Shown here one piece after another: positions 41,620 through 49,730 of a stretch of DNA of 64,000 nt. Numbering within the stretch: the stretch's first letter is position 1; every line of letters starts with the position of its first letter. This DNA is from JAFGHJ01 sp964606065 (GTDB lineage Bacteria; Hydrothermota; UBA3072): assembly GCA_964606065.1 (NCBI GenBank), contig CAZSEX010000003.1, positions 1 to 64,000 on the forward strand, written 5' to 3'. Under the pieces are notes generated by a model. It ran no database searches. It had not been told where the DNA came from and saw only the letters and a program-made list of their open reading frames with translations. The position numbers and the translations under genes are program-made.

Positions 41620-42486
41620 ATGAAAATACGTGATATTTACAAGAATAAAAAAACTGTTTTTTCCTGTGAAGTCTTTCCTCCCAAACCGGGAGCGAAAAAA
41701 GAAGGAATACTCCAGACAATCAAAGATTTAAAATTAATATCTCCCGATTTTATAAGCGTCACTTACGGAGCAGCAGGAGAAACGAAGGAAGGAACCATCG
41801 AAATTGCAACGAGGATAAAGAAGACCTATAAGATGGAACCTCTAATGCACTTAACCTGCATAGAAAACAAAAAGAAAGATATCGAGAAAATATTAAACAA
41901 TATAAGTCAAAAGGGAATTCAAAATATACTAACTCTTCGCGGAGATATACCTGTCGATAGAAAATTCAAATCTACAGCTTCTGATTTTTCTCATGCCTCC
42001 GATCTAACTGCTTACATAAAAACCCGTACGGACAAATTCTGCCTGGGCGTGGCGGGCTATCCTGAAGGACATCCCGAGGCGTACTCGATAGAAAAAGACA
42101 TAAAAAATTTAATCAAAAAAATACAAGCCGGAGCCTCATTTATAATCACCCAGATGTTCTTTAAAAACGACTTTTTTTACTTATACTTAGACAAACTTCG
42201 CGAAATGGAAATTTCGGTTCCTGTTTCGGCAGGTATAATGCCTGTTTTCAAAGCAAAACTCTTATCAAAAATGATAAATTTGAGCCATGCCACGATTCCA
42301 TCCAGGCTAATCTCACTGATAGAAAAATACGGAGATAACGAATCCGAGATGGAAAAAGCCGGAATAGAATTCGCCGTAGGGCAGATAGAAGATTTAATAG
42401 ACCACGGGGTAGAAGGGATACATCTTTTTACCATGAATAGGTCTTCACTCGCCAGGAAAATTTCTTCTTATTCAAACCTCAGGTAA
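41620..42486 (+). CDS. metF: Methylenetetrahydrofolate reductase
   Basis: A 288-residue TIM-barrel flavoenzyme: KTVFSCEVFPPKPGAKKEGI with the catalytic-type Glu, SVTYGAAGETKEGTIEIATR, LTLRGDIPVDRKF and GVAGYPEGHPEAYSIEKDIK. It reduces 5,10-methylene-THF to 5-methyl-THF for methionine synthesis or one-carbon flow. nadA starts two bases downstream. Confidence 0.95.
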   Translation: MKIRDIYKNKKTVFSCEVFPPKPGAKKEGILQTIKDLKLISPDFISVTYGAAGETKEGTIEIATRIKKTYKMEPLMHLTCIENKKKDIEKILNNISQKGIQNILTLRGDIPVDRKFKSTASDFSHASDLTAYIKTRTDKFCLGVAGYPEGHPEAYSIEKDIKNLIKKIQAGASFIITQMFFKNDFFYLYLDKLREMEISVPVSAGIMPVFKAKLLSKMINLSHATIPSRLISLIEKYGDNESEMEKAGIEFAVGQIEDLIDHGVEGIHLFTMNRSSLARKISSYSNLR

Positions 42487-42488
42487 TA

Positions 42489-43388
42489 GTGGATTATACG
42501 AAAAAGATAGAAGAATTGAAAATTAAAAAAAATGCGGTAATAATGGTACACAATTACCAGCAAGGTGAAGTTCAGGAAATAGCCGATTTTCTCGGCGATT
42601 CGCTGGACTTATCAAGAAAAGCAACCGGTACTGACGCCGATATAATCATTTTCTGTGGCGTTAGATTTATGGCAGAAACGGCAAAAATCCTTTCTCCGGA
42701 GAAAAAAGTTTTAATGCCAAGAGAAGAAGCGGGATGTCCAATGGCAAATATGGTTACCCCTGAAGACATATTAACAATGCGCAAGAAATATCCGAACGCA
42801 AAAGTAGTTTCATATGTAAACACCAACGCAGATGTAAAAGCGGTTACAGATGTTTGCTGCACTTCGGCTAATGCTGTCGAAGTCGTAAAAAATATAGATG
42901 CGGATGAAATAATTTTTGTCCCGGACAGAAATCTCGGCTCGTATGTTAAGCGTTTTACCGATAAAAAGCTTATACTATGGGATGGGTTTTGTTACGTACA
43001 TGACAGAATAGCCAGCGAAGAAGTCCTTTCCTCCAAAAAGAAATACCCGGAAGCTTTGCTCCTGGTGCATCCGGAATGCAGACCGGAAGTCATAGATATC
43101 GCAGATGAGGTTTTGTCCACCTCCGGCATGATTAATTTTGCAAAAAAATCAAGCGCACAAAGTTTTCTGATAGGAACTGAAGAGGGTATTATATACAGAT
43201 TGAAAAAAGAAAATCCGGAAAAAGAATTTTACAATATCGAAAAACCAAGAATTTGCTACGATATGAAATTGACTCGTTTAAAAGACGTATACCTGGCATT
43301 AAAAGAAGAGAAAAACGAAACGATTCTTCCTGAAGAGATTATTAATTCTTCGAGAAAAGCCTTAGAAGAAATGTTAAAGTATGTCTGA
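42489..43388 (+). CDS. nadA: Quinolinate synthase NadA
   Basis: A 299-residue NadA with YQQGEVQEIADFLGDSLDLS and the three cluster-ligand cysteines in REEAGCPMANMV, VTDVCCTSANAVE and VHPECRPEVIDIAD. It condenses iminoaspartate with dihydroxyacetone phosphate to quinolinate in NAD synthesis, using a [4Fe-4S] cluster. It starts with GTG. It overlaps mnmA by eight bases. No nadB or nadC is in the window. Confidence 0.95.
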   Translation: MDYTKKIEELKIKKNAVIMVHNYQQGEVQEIADFLGDSLDLSRKATGTDADIIIFCGVRFMAETAKILSPEKKVLMPREEAGCPMANMVTPEDILTMRKKYPNAKVVSYVNTNADVKAVTDVCCTSANAVEVVKNIDADEIIFVPDRNLGSYVKRFTDKKLILWDGFCYVHDRIASEEVLSSKKKYPEALLLVHPECRPEVIDIADEVLSTSGMINFAKKSSAQSFLIGTEEGIIYRLKKENPEKEFYNIEKPRICYDMKLTRLKDVYLALKEEKNETILPEEIINSSRKALEEMLKYV

Positions 43389-44451
43389 AGAAAAGATTCT
43401 TGTTGCAATGAGCGGAGGCGTCGATTCCTCTGTTACCTGCGCTCTTCTTAAGAAAAAAGGTTATGACATACATGGGATTACAATGAAAATCTGGAACGAG
43501 AGGGAATACACGAACACAACCGAAAGCTCCCATGCATGTTACGGACACCAAGATATAGAAGATGCTATAAAAGTGGCAAAATACCTTGGATTCCCGCACA
43601 CAGTATTAGATCTCACTCAGGAATTCGGCGATATCGTTCTTAATTACGTTAAGAATGAATACCTTTCCGGAAAAACTCCAAATCCATGCGTTTTATGTAA
43701 TAAAATGGTAAAATTGAGCGTGCTCCTGGATAGAGCAGAGGCTCTGGGTATTAAATTTGACCGTGTAGCTACGGGTCACTATGTGAGAAATAAATTCGAT
43801 AAAGAAAAAAATCGCCATATTTTAATGAAGGCACGCGACAGGGAAAAAGACCAATCATATTTTCTCTATTCATTATCACAGAAACAGATAGCAAAATGTA
43901 TTTTCCCGCTCGGAGATTATACTAAAGATGAGGTAAGAAAGATAGCGGAGGAAACGCATGTACCTATAAAAGAGAAAAAAGAAAGCCAGGATTTTTTCTC
44001 AGGAGATATATCGGACCTTTTCGGAGGAAAGAGTAAGCCGGGCAAAATTTTAGATAGGCATGGTAATGTACTGGGTGAACACAGAGGAATCCAGTACTAC
44101 ACAATAGGCCAGAGGAGAGGACTCGGAATAGCTAAAGGTTTGCCTCTATACGTTACCGGTATCGATAAAGAAAGCAATTCTGTTATTCTGGGAGATAAAA
44201 AGGACCTCCTGGGGGACGAATTATTAGCAGATAAACTTAACTGGGTGGGGATCGAGAAGCTTAATTATAAACTCGAAGTAAAAGCGAAAATAAGATATCG
44301 CCACAAGGAAGCAGCTGCGATTATTATACCCTATAAACAAGGGACGGTTTTAATAAAATTCAAAGAACCTCAAAGCGCTATAACCCCCGGACAGGCAGTA
44401 GTTTTTTATCGAGATGATGTCCTTATCGGGGGGGGAACGATAAAGGAATAG
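43381..44451 (+). CDS. mnmA: tRNA 2-thiouridylase MnmA lacking the usual third cysteine
   Basis: The 356-residue protein has the PP-loop AMSGGVDSSVTCALLKKKGY, the CxxC of the cluster-type enzymes (TPNPCVLCNKMVKL, near residue 103) and TIGQRRGLGIAKGLPLYVTG. MnmA installs the 2-thio group on U34 of tRNA. The region that normally reads ESQxICF around the second catalytic (or third cluster) cysteine is ESQDFFSGD here (43978-44004), with no Cys. Either another Cys (for example in KCIFPLGDY) replaces it or the enzyme works differently. Confidence 0.92.
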   Translation: MSEEKILVAMSGGVDSSVTCALLKKKGYDIHGITMKIWNEREYTNTTESSHACYGHQDIEDAIKVAKYLGFPHTVLDLTQEFGDIVLNYVKNEYLSGKTPNPCVLCNKMVKLSVLLDRAEALGIKFDRVATGHYVRNKFDKEKNRHILMKARDREKDQSYFLYSLSQKQIAKCIFPLGDYTKDEVRKIAEETHVPIKEKKESQDFFSGDISDLFGGKSKPGKILDRHGNVLGEHRGIQYYTIGQRRGLGIAKGLPLYVTGIDKESNSVILGDKKDLLGDELLADKLNWVGIEKLNYKLEVKAKIRYRHKEAAAIIIPYKQGTVLIKFKEPQSAITPGQAVVFYRDDVLIGGGTIKE

Positions 44452-44540
44452 CACAAATCCAGAGAGGCAAACCTACAGAATGGAAGAATCAAATATCAAA
44501 ATTGAAAATTACAAATCGAAATCTGTTATTACGTTAGTGA

Positions 44541-44599
44541 GTGGGGGGTTGGTGAGTTTTTGTAAAACAGACCAACGGACTAACCAACCCACGGACCAA
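44541..44599. repeat. Intergenic G/T-rich and ACCAAC-type repeat fragment
   Basis: GGTGAGTTTTTGT (44551-44563) is shared with 27823-27835. It is followed by ACCAACGGAC, TAACCAACCC and ACGGACCAAC as imperfect repeats. The block separates mnmA from the next gene; no coding potential is seen. Confidence 0.4.
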
Positions 44600-44613
44600 C
44601 TTTACTTGTTTTT

Positions 44614-45603
44614 ATGAAGGCTGTTGGTTTATTTTCCGGCGGACTTGACAGTATATTAGCCGTAAAAATCATTCAAAATCAAGGAATTGAGGTTACCGCG
44701 TTTCATTTTGTCCTGCCTTTTAACTTTATAGAAGATGAAGAACAGATTAAAGCTATAAAAACTGCGAATAAGTTAAATATTCCGATAGAAATTCTCCGCG
44801 GGGGGAAAGATTATATAGAAATTGTAAAAAGCCCAAAATACGGTTACGGCAAAAACATGAACCCCTGCGTCGACTGTAGGATTTTCATAATGAAGAAAGC
44901 CTTTTCTTTTATGAAAAAGAACGGAGCGCCCTTTTTATTCAGTGGTGAGGTAATCGGACAGCGTCCCATGAGTCAGAGAAAAAAAGTTATGGAAATGATA
45001 GAAAAAGAAGCCGGAGTCGAAGGGCTTCTTCTTCGCCCTCTTTCCGCCAAATTGCTTCCGCACACCATACCGGAGGAAAAAGGTTGGATCAAAAGAGAAA
45101 ATCTCTGCGATTTTGAGGGCAGGAGCAGAAAACCTCAGATTGCATTGGCGAAAAAACTCGGTATAACTGAATATCCTCTTCCTACCGGAGGATGCCTTCT
45201 CACGGATCTGGATTTTTCCATTCGTTTAAAGGACGCTTTCAAACATAACGAAGATACTATATCCGAGTTAACACTGCTCAACTTCGGACGTCATTTCAGA
45301 CTTAAAAGCGGATCAAAATTAATCGTGGGAAGAAACGAAAGAGAAAATCAAATAATAGAAAAACTTGCCAATGATAACGATTTACTTATCGAAGGAATCG
45401 GCTTCGGGAGTCCTATCGCTTTACTTAAAAACAGCAATAACCCCGAAGATATTAATATATCCGCTTCAATATGCGTAAGATACAGCAAAAAAAGAGAAGA
45501 AAAAAGTGTAAAAGTGATTATAAGAACAAAAAAGAGGGAAATAGAAGAGAAAGAAACAGTTCCTATGGATAAAGGATCTGTCGACACTTTATTAATTCAC
45601 TAA
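44614..45603 (+). CDS. PP-loop thiouridine-synthase-like protein fused to NFACT-R-like domain
   Basis: Residues 1 to about 190 form a PP-loop ATPase (GLFSGGLDSILAVKIIQNQG) with a CxxC cluster/sulfur motif (MNPCVDCRIFIMKKAF), like ThiI/MnmA-related tRNA thiolases. From about residue 215 the chain resembles the NFACT-R (DUF814) domain: LNFGRHFRLKSGSKLIVGRN, ERENQIIEKL, and SASICVRYSKKREEKSVKVI. Fusions of NFACT-R to thiolase-like domains have been described and are thought to act in tRNA modification. The 329-residue protein follows mnmA after a 162-base spacer. The target base is unknown. Confidence 0.85.
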   Translation: MKAVGLFSGGLDSILAVKIIQNQGIEVTAFHFVLPFNFIEDEEQIKAIKTANKLNIPIEILRGGKDYIEIVKSPKYGYGKNMNPCVDCRIFIMKKAFSFMKKNGAPFLFSGEVIGQRPMSQRKKVMEMIEKEAGVEGLLLRPLSAKLLPHTIPEEKGWIKRENLCDFEGRSRKPQIALAKKLGITEYPLPTGGCLLTDLDFSIRLKDAFKHNEDTISELTLLNFGRHFRLKSGSKLIVGRNERENQIIEKLANDNDLLIEGIGFGSPIALLKNSNNPEDINISASICVRYSKKREEKSVKVIIRTKKREIEEKETVPMDKGSVDTLLIH

Positions 45604-45610
45604 TAGAATC

Positions 45611-46090
45611 TTATCTTGTTTCCCCTATTTCTCCTTCCAGCTCTTTGAAAGACGAAGAATTTGAAAATCTTTGATAAAGAGCATCGCTTGTTTTTATCTG
45701 TTCGAGAAGACGTTTTCTTGCCTCACCCAGAGGGGCTTCCATTACGACAGTCGCCCTGTAAATTTCACCATCCTGTTTAACATTTTTTTCTTTTACGTGG
45801 GAACCCACCAGGGATTGATCAACGACAATTTTGCTGGTCTTGGAATACAAACCCAGGAGCTCCGAATCTTCCGTTATTCCCACTTCTTCGTCAAATTTCT
45901 TTATAAGAGCCTGGACATACGCATTGAGCTGCTGAGTCATTTCCAGTCTCGCATCCATTTTTGCTTTGTCTATGGCCATCTGATAATCACGCGATGTTCC
46001 GCTCGCCTCCGCGGATAGCATATTAATGTCTCCCGTAGTAGCACATTTAATTAATAAAATAAGAAATACCACGCAAATTATTTTCTTCAC
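45611..46090 (-). CDS. LPP20-like lipoprotein
   Basis: A 159-residue protein starting at GTG after AGGAGGT. Signal MKKIICVVFLILLIKCATTG has the lipobox Cys at 16; the rest matches the LPP20/FlgO-like pattern (AIDKAKMDARLEMTQQLNAY, followed by VDQSLVGSHVKEKNVKQDGE and YRATVVMEAPLGEARKRLLE). Such lipoproteins occur in the outer membrane with flagellar or surface roles; no flagellar genes are here. It ends seven bases from the convergent PP-loop gene. Confidence 0.82.
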   Translation of the reverse strand: MKKIICVVFLILLIKCATTGDINMLSAEASGTSRDYQMAIDKAKMDARLEMTQQLNAYVQALIKKFDEEVGITEDSELLGLYSKTSKIVVDQSLVGSHVKEKNVKQDGEIYRATVVMEAPLGEARKRLLEQIKTSDALYQRFSNSSSFKELEGEIGETR

Positions 46091-46231
46091 GATACCTCCT
46101 GCGTTTCAACGCAAAAAATCTTGAGTTAATCTGCCTGCCCTGCCTGCCCCGTAGGGAAGTATGACTGTATCGGGGTAGGAAGAAACGACCTTTCAGTTTG
46201 CAATCTCGTGGTCGAATCGGGGTCAGGGGGG

Positions 46232-47605
46232 TCATTCTCTGGGATAATAAACTTTGGGATTGATCTCGTATTTCTTGAGTTTGAGATAGATATTCTGCCT
46301 TGTCATCTGGGATATTCTGGCGGCGTCCGTAACATTCCCTTCTGTTTGCTTTAACAGGCTCCTGAGATATTTTTTCTCAAAAGCCTCTTTTGCTGCTTCA
46401 TACTCCAGTATATTCGAAGGTTCTAATTCTTCACTTCTGCTTGTTCTCTCCGGTAAATGTTCCGCACGTATCGTTTCATCCTGACATAAAATTACAGCTC
46501 TTTCAATCGCATTTTCAAGTTCACGGACATTACCCGGCCATGAATAACGCATCAATACCTCCATCGCTTCATCCGAAACTCCTTTGATATCTTTATGGTT
46601 CTTCCCTGCATAAGTTTTTAAAAACTTCTGTGTCAGCAATGGGATATCGATTTTTCTATCCCGCAAGGGAGGCAGAGATATTTTGACCACATTGAGACGA
46701 TAATAAAGGTCTTTTCTGAATCGCCCTTCCGCCACAGAATCTTCAATATTTCTGTTTGTTGCCGCAAGAATTCTTACATCAGACATTTTTTCTTCTGTAG
46801 AACCCACCGGATAGAACGTCCCGTCTTCTAAAACCCGAAGAAGCTTCGACTGAAACGCGGGAGAAGTCTCGACTATTTCGTCAAGAAAAATTGTCCCTTT
46901 GTGTGCAATTTCAAAAAGACCTTTCTTTTTCTTGTTCGCTCCGGTAAAAGCTCCTCTCTCGTATCCGAATAGTTCACTCTCCAGCAAAGACTCCGGCAAA
47001 GCGCTGCAGTTAATCGCGACAAATCGATTCTCTTTTCTCTGAGAATTAAAATGTATCGCCTTAGCAACCAATTCCTTGCCTGTACCCGATTCTCCCTGAA
47101 CTAATACAGTGGCTTCCGCGGAAGCAATGCGCTCAATTAATTCAAAAATCTCTTGCATTTGCTTGCTTTTACCAATTATTCCGGAAAAACTAAACTTTTC
47201 CTCCGCTGTCTTCTTTAAAGATTGATAACTCAATATAAGTTCTTTTTGCTCGATGGCTCTTTTGAGTATCTCTAAAATAGCCTTTGTAGAGGCGGGTTTT
47301 TCTATAAAATAAAAAGCTCCCATACGCATAGCCTTAACAGCGAGATCTATCGTGGCATGACCGGTTATCATAATTACGGGAAAATCGGAATCAATATTCC
47401 TTATTATTTTTAACAACTCTATTCCATCCATATCTGGAAGAACAAGATCTACCAGAACAACATCAAAATCGATTTCTCTGAACCTCTCAAGCCCTTCTTC
47501 CGCCTTAGTGGCTGTCGACACAACAAAGTCTTCTTTTTCCAAAGACACACTCAATACTTTCAAAAGCTTTTCGTCGTCATCTATAATAAGCACCTTATTG
47601 GCCAT
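46232..47605 (-). CDS. NtrC-family sigma54-dependent response regulator
   Basis: The 457-residue protein has a receiver (LIIDDDEKLLKVLSVSLEKE, phospho-Asp in VVLVDLVLPDMDG near 53), an AAA+ domain (Walker A GESGTGKELVAKAIHF, GAFTGA loop SELFGYERGAFTGANKKKKG, Walker B-type GTIFLDEIVETS) and a Fis-type HTH (GNVTDAARISQMTRQNIYLK). It activates sigma54 promoters when phosphorylated. It is transcribed away from the histidine kinase at 47789, its probable partner. Confidence 0.95.
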   Translation of the reverse strand: MANKVLIIDDDEKLLKVLSVSLEKEDFVVSTATKAEEGLERFREIDFDVVLVDLVLPDMDGIELLKIIRNIDSDFPVIMITGHATIDLAVKAMRMGAFYFIEKPASTKAILEILKRAIEQKELILSYQSLKKTAEEKFSFSGIIGKSKQMQEIFELIERIASAEATVLVQGESGTGKELVAKAIHFNSQRKENRFVAINCSALPESLLESELFGYERGAFTGANKKKKGLFEIAHKGTIFLDEIVETSPAFQSKLLRVLEDGTFYPVGSTEEKMSDVRILAATNRNIEDSVAEGRFRKDLYYRLNVVKISLPPLRDRKIDIPLLTQKFLKTYAGKNHKDIKGVSDEAMEVLMRYSWPGNVRELENAIERAVILCQDETIRAEHLPERTSRSEELEPSNILEYEAAKEAFEKKYLRSLLKQTEGNVTDAARISQMTRQNIYLKLKKYEINPKVYYPRE

Positions 47606-47646
47606 AATCCCTCCTCATGCTACCTTGCAACAAATTTCCTATCCCG

Positions 47647-47674
47647 AATATAAGTAACGAAGATTATTTGTCAA
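47647..47674 (-). promoter_or_regulatory. Sigma70-type promoter of the NtrC-type regulator
   Basis: Minus-strand TTGACA (47674-47669), 16-base spacer, TATATT (47652-47647), about 40 bases before the ATG. No sigma54 consensus (TGGCAC-N5-TTGC) is seen in this intergenic region. Confidence 0.6.
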
Positions 47675-47788
47675 GTATATTCTACACCTGTTTATTCTAA
47701 TTGTAACAACCAGAGGTCCGGTTTTTAACCTATCTGTTTGCCGCAAAATATCTTAGTTGCTGGAACGTTTTTTTTATAGTAAATTACT

Positions 47789-49339
47789 ATGATGACACAT
47801 TTTAAAAAAACCAGTGATTTAGACATTTTTTTTGTATTCAGGTGGCTTGTTCTGCTATCAGTAATTCTTATCGCGGGTTATGCCACAGACGACCTTTCCA
47901 GAATAAGCATGATTTATATAATAGCTTTTTGTTATTTTGTTCTGAATTTGGTCTTCCGGCTATGGAAACCGGTTTTTTTAAAAAAAGAGCTCTCTCTATT
48001 TGTTTTATTTCTTTTTGATATAGCTGTCGTCTCCTCTGCTTTCTATCTCACGGGCAGTATAAGTTCCGATTATTATATTTTCTACTTTCTTACCATAATG
48101 ATGGCCTCGATCTCATCCGGTCTGGGCGCATCAATTGCTATAACCATCGCAAGCGGAGGAATTTACGCATGGATAGTCCAGCAAAGAGGAGAATTAAGTT
48201 TACAGGACCCGGTTTTCTTGCTGAAGCTCGTTTTCTTATTATTAACGGCTTTTATAAGCGGCTTATGGAATAAAATCATGAAGGAAAGAATCGAAACAGT
48301 TAAAGAAACTGAAGAGCGAGAAAAGAAAGAAATCCAACAGTTTTATCATGAGGTGGTTAGTTCAATAAACACCGGTATAGCCGTTTTCGAAGACGAGGAC
48401 GGAGAAACAGTTACACGGCTTATAAATCCTAAAGCCCATGAACTCACAAAAGGTAATAAAAATATCATCCCGATCTTACGGGAGTGTGTAATAGAATACG
48501 GAAATCCGGTTAAAGAAAATCATTTCGTAAAAAAGGAAAACGGCAAATACTGGGGAATCAATGTTGCCTTCTTCAAAGATCCCCAAAAGAATAAAAAAGG
48601 AACAATAGTTGTCTTCAATGACATAACCGAAAGAAAAAAAATGGAAAAAGAAATGCAGAGATCGGAGAGAATAAATCGTCTGGGCAAGCTAACCCTTCAA
48701 ATAGCGCACGACTTAAGAAATCCACTGGGTACGGTAAGTGGCCTGGCGCAGCTACTCACAATGTCTCCCAAAAACGACAAAGGTAAGAGATACGGGCAGG
48801 AAATTTTAAAAGCTACAAACATAATAAATGAACTAATAGGAGATATGCTCGATTTTTCGAAGGACCAGGAGTTGATTTTTGAAAAATTCGATTTTGCGGC
48901 GTTTCTCCTTGAAATTGTGGAAAATTTCGAAAAATCAGCAAATATAAATGAAAAAAAAGCCAGAATAAAACTTAAACAGGATAGCGGTGATTATGGAATC
49001 AAAGCTGACAGAGAGAAACTAAGGAGGGTTTTCGACAATTTAATCAATAACGCATGTGACGCATTAAAAGAAAAAGGACAAATAGAGATCAGTCTAAGCG
49101 AAAAAAACGGGAATGTTATAACGCAGGTAAAAGATAACGGTGCGGGCATTCCAGAATCTCAAATGGACGAAATTTTTGAGCCTTTTGTAACCAACAAGAA
49201 AAACGGAACAGGATTGGGCCTCTCAATCGTCCAGAGAATTATCTCTTCGCATAAAGGAAAAATTTTCGTCGATAGCAGGGAAGGAGAAGGAACCGAATTT
49301 ACAATTGAATTACCTAAAAAAGGAGGAAATAATGGCTAA
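47789..49339 (+). CDS. Membrane sensor histidine kinase with PAS domain
   Basis: About six N-terminal helices (about 15-165), a PAS-like domain (about 190-285, ending NDITERKKMEKEMQRSERIN), HisKA with the phospho-His in LQIAHDLRNPLGTVSGLAQL, and a full HATPase: N box VFDNLINNACDALKEKG, G1 VKDNGAGIP, G2 NGTGLGLSIVQRI. It has 516 residues. It lies divergent from the NtrC-type regulator and is followed directly by a receiver-only protein, making a typical two-component set for an unknown signal. Confidence 0.93.
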   Translation: MMTHFKKTSDLDIFFVFRWLVLLSVILIAGYATDDLSRISMIYIIAFCYFVLNLVFRLWKPVFLKKELSLFVLFLFDIAVVSSAFYLTGSISSDYYIFYFLTIMMASISSGLGASIAITIASGGIYAWIVQQRGELSLQDPVFLLKLVFLLLTAFISGLWNKIMKERIETVKETEEREKKEIQQFYHEVVSSINTGIAVFEDEDGETVTRLINPKAHELTKGNKNIIPILRECVIEYGNPVKENHFVKKENGKYWGINVAFFKDPQKNKKGTIVVFNDITERKKMEKEMQRSERINRLGKLTLQIAHDLRNPLGTVSGLAQLLTMSPKNDKGKRYGQEILKATNIINELIGDMLDFSKDQELIFEKFDFAAFLLEIVENFEKSANINEKKARIKLKQDSGDYGIKADREKLRRVFDNLINNACDALKEKGQIEISLSEKNGNVITQVKDNGAGIPESQMDEIFEPFVTNKKNGTGLGLSIVQRIISSHKGKIFVDSREGEGTEFTIELPKKGGNNG

Positions 49340-49730
49340 AGTTTTAGTGGCTGATGATGTCCCTTCTATTTTATATCTCTTTAAAGAATTTTTCAAACTC
49401 AAAGGTTTTGAGGTAGACACAGCGGATAACGGTTTTGAAGTTAGCAAGAAACTCGGCAAAAACAACTATCATCTTTTAGTTCTTGATATTAAGATGGGAG
49501 GAAAACACGGATTGGAAGTTCTCCAGAACTTAATCGAGCGGGGTCATAAACTTCCGGTAATTATTTGCACCGCGTATGAACACTTAAAAGAAGACGTAGA
49601 AATTATTGCTAAAGACAAATTAGACGTGGATTTCATAACCAAACCTCCGGATTTAGAACTTCTCTGGGAGAAAGTAGTTCGGTTGCTGAAAAAAAATGCA
49701 ATTAGAGAAGAAGTGGGAAAAAATAACTGA
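49332..49730 (+). CDS. Single-domain response regulator
   Basis: A 132-residue receiver: KVLVADDVPSILYLFKEFFK, phospho-Asp in LLVLDIKMGGKHGLEVLQNL (near 52), ICTAYEHLKE and FITKPPDLELLWEKV. It has no output domain, so it acts by protein contact. The start is set at ATG 49332 after AGGAGG, overlapping the end of the kinase gene. Confidence 0.93.
   Translation: MAKVLVADDVPSILYLFKEFFKLKGFEVDTADNGFEVSKKLGKNNYHLLVLDIKMGGKHGLEVLQNLIERGHKLPVIICTAYEHLKEDVEIIAKDKLDVDFITKPPDLELLWEKVVRLLKKNAIREEVGKNN

Noticed and set aside
46101..46170. CTGCCTGCC-type repeats upstream of the LPP20-like gene
   Set aside because: Too short and low in complexity to call an element, though they may belong to the same intergenic debris as the other repeats.
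47700..47788. Possible sigma54 promoter (TGGAAC...TTTT) upstream of the histidine kinase
   Set aside because: The invariant GC of the -12 element is missing, so the match is too weak despite the adjacent sigma54-type activator.
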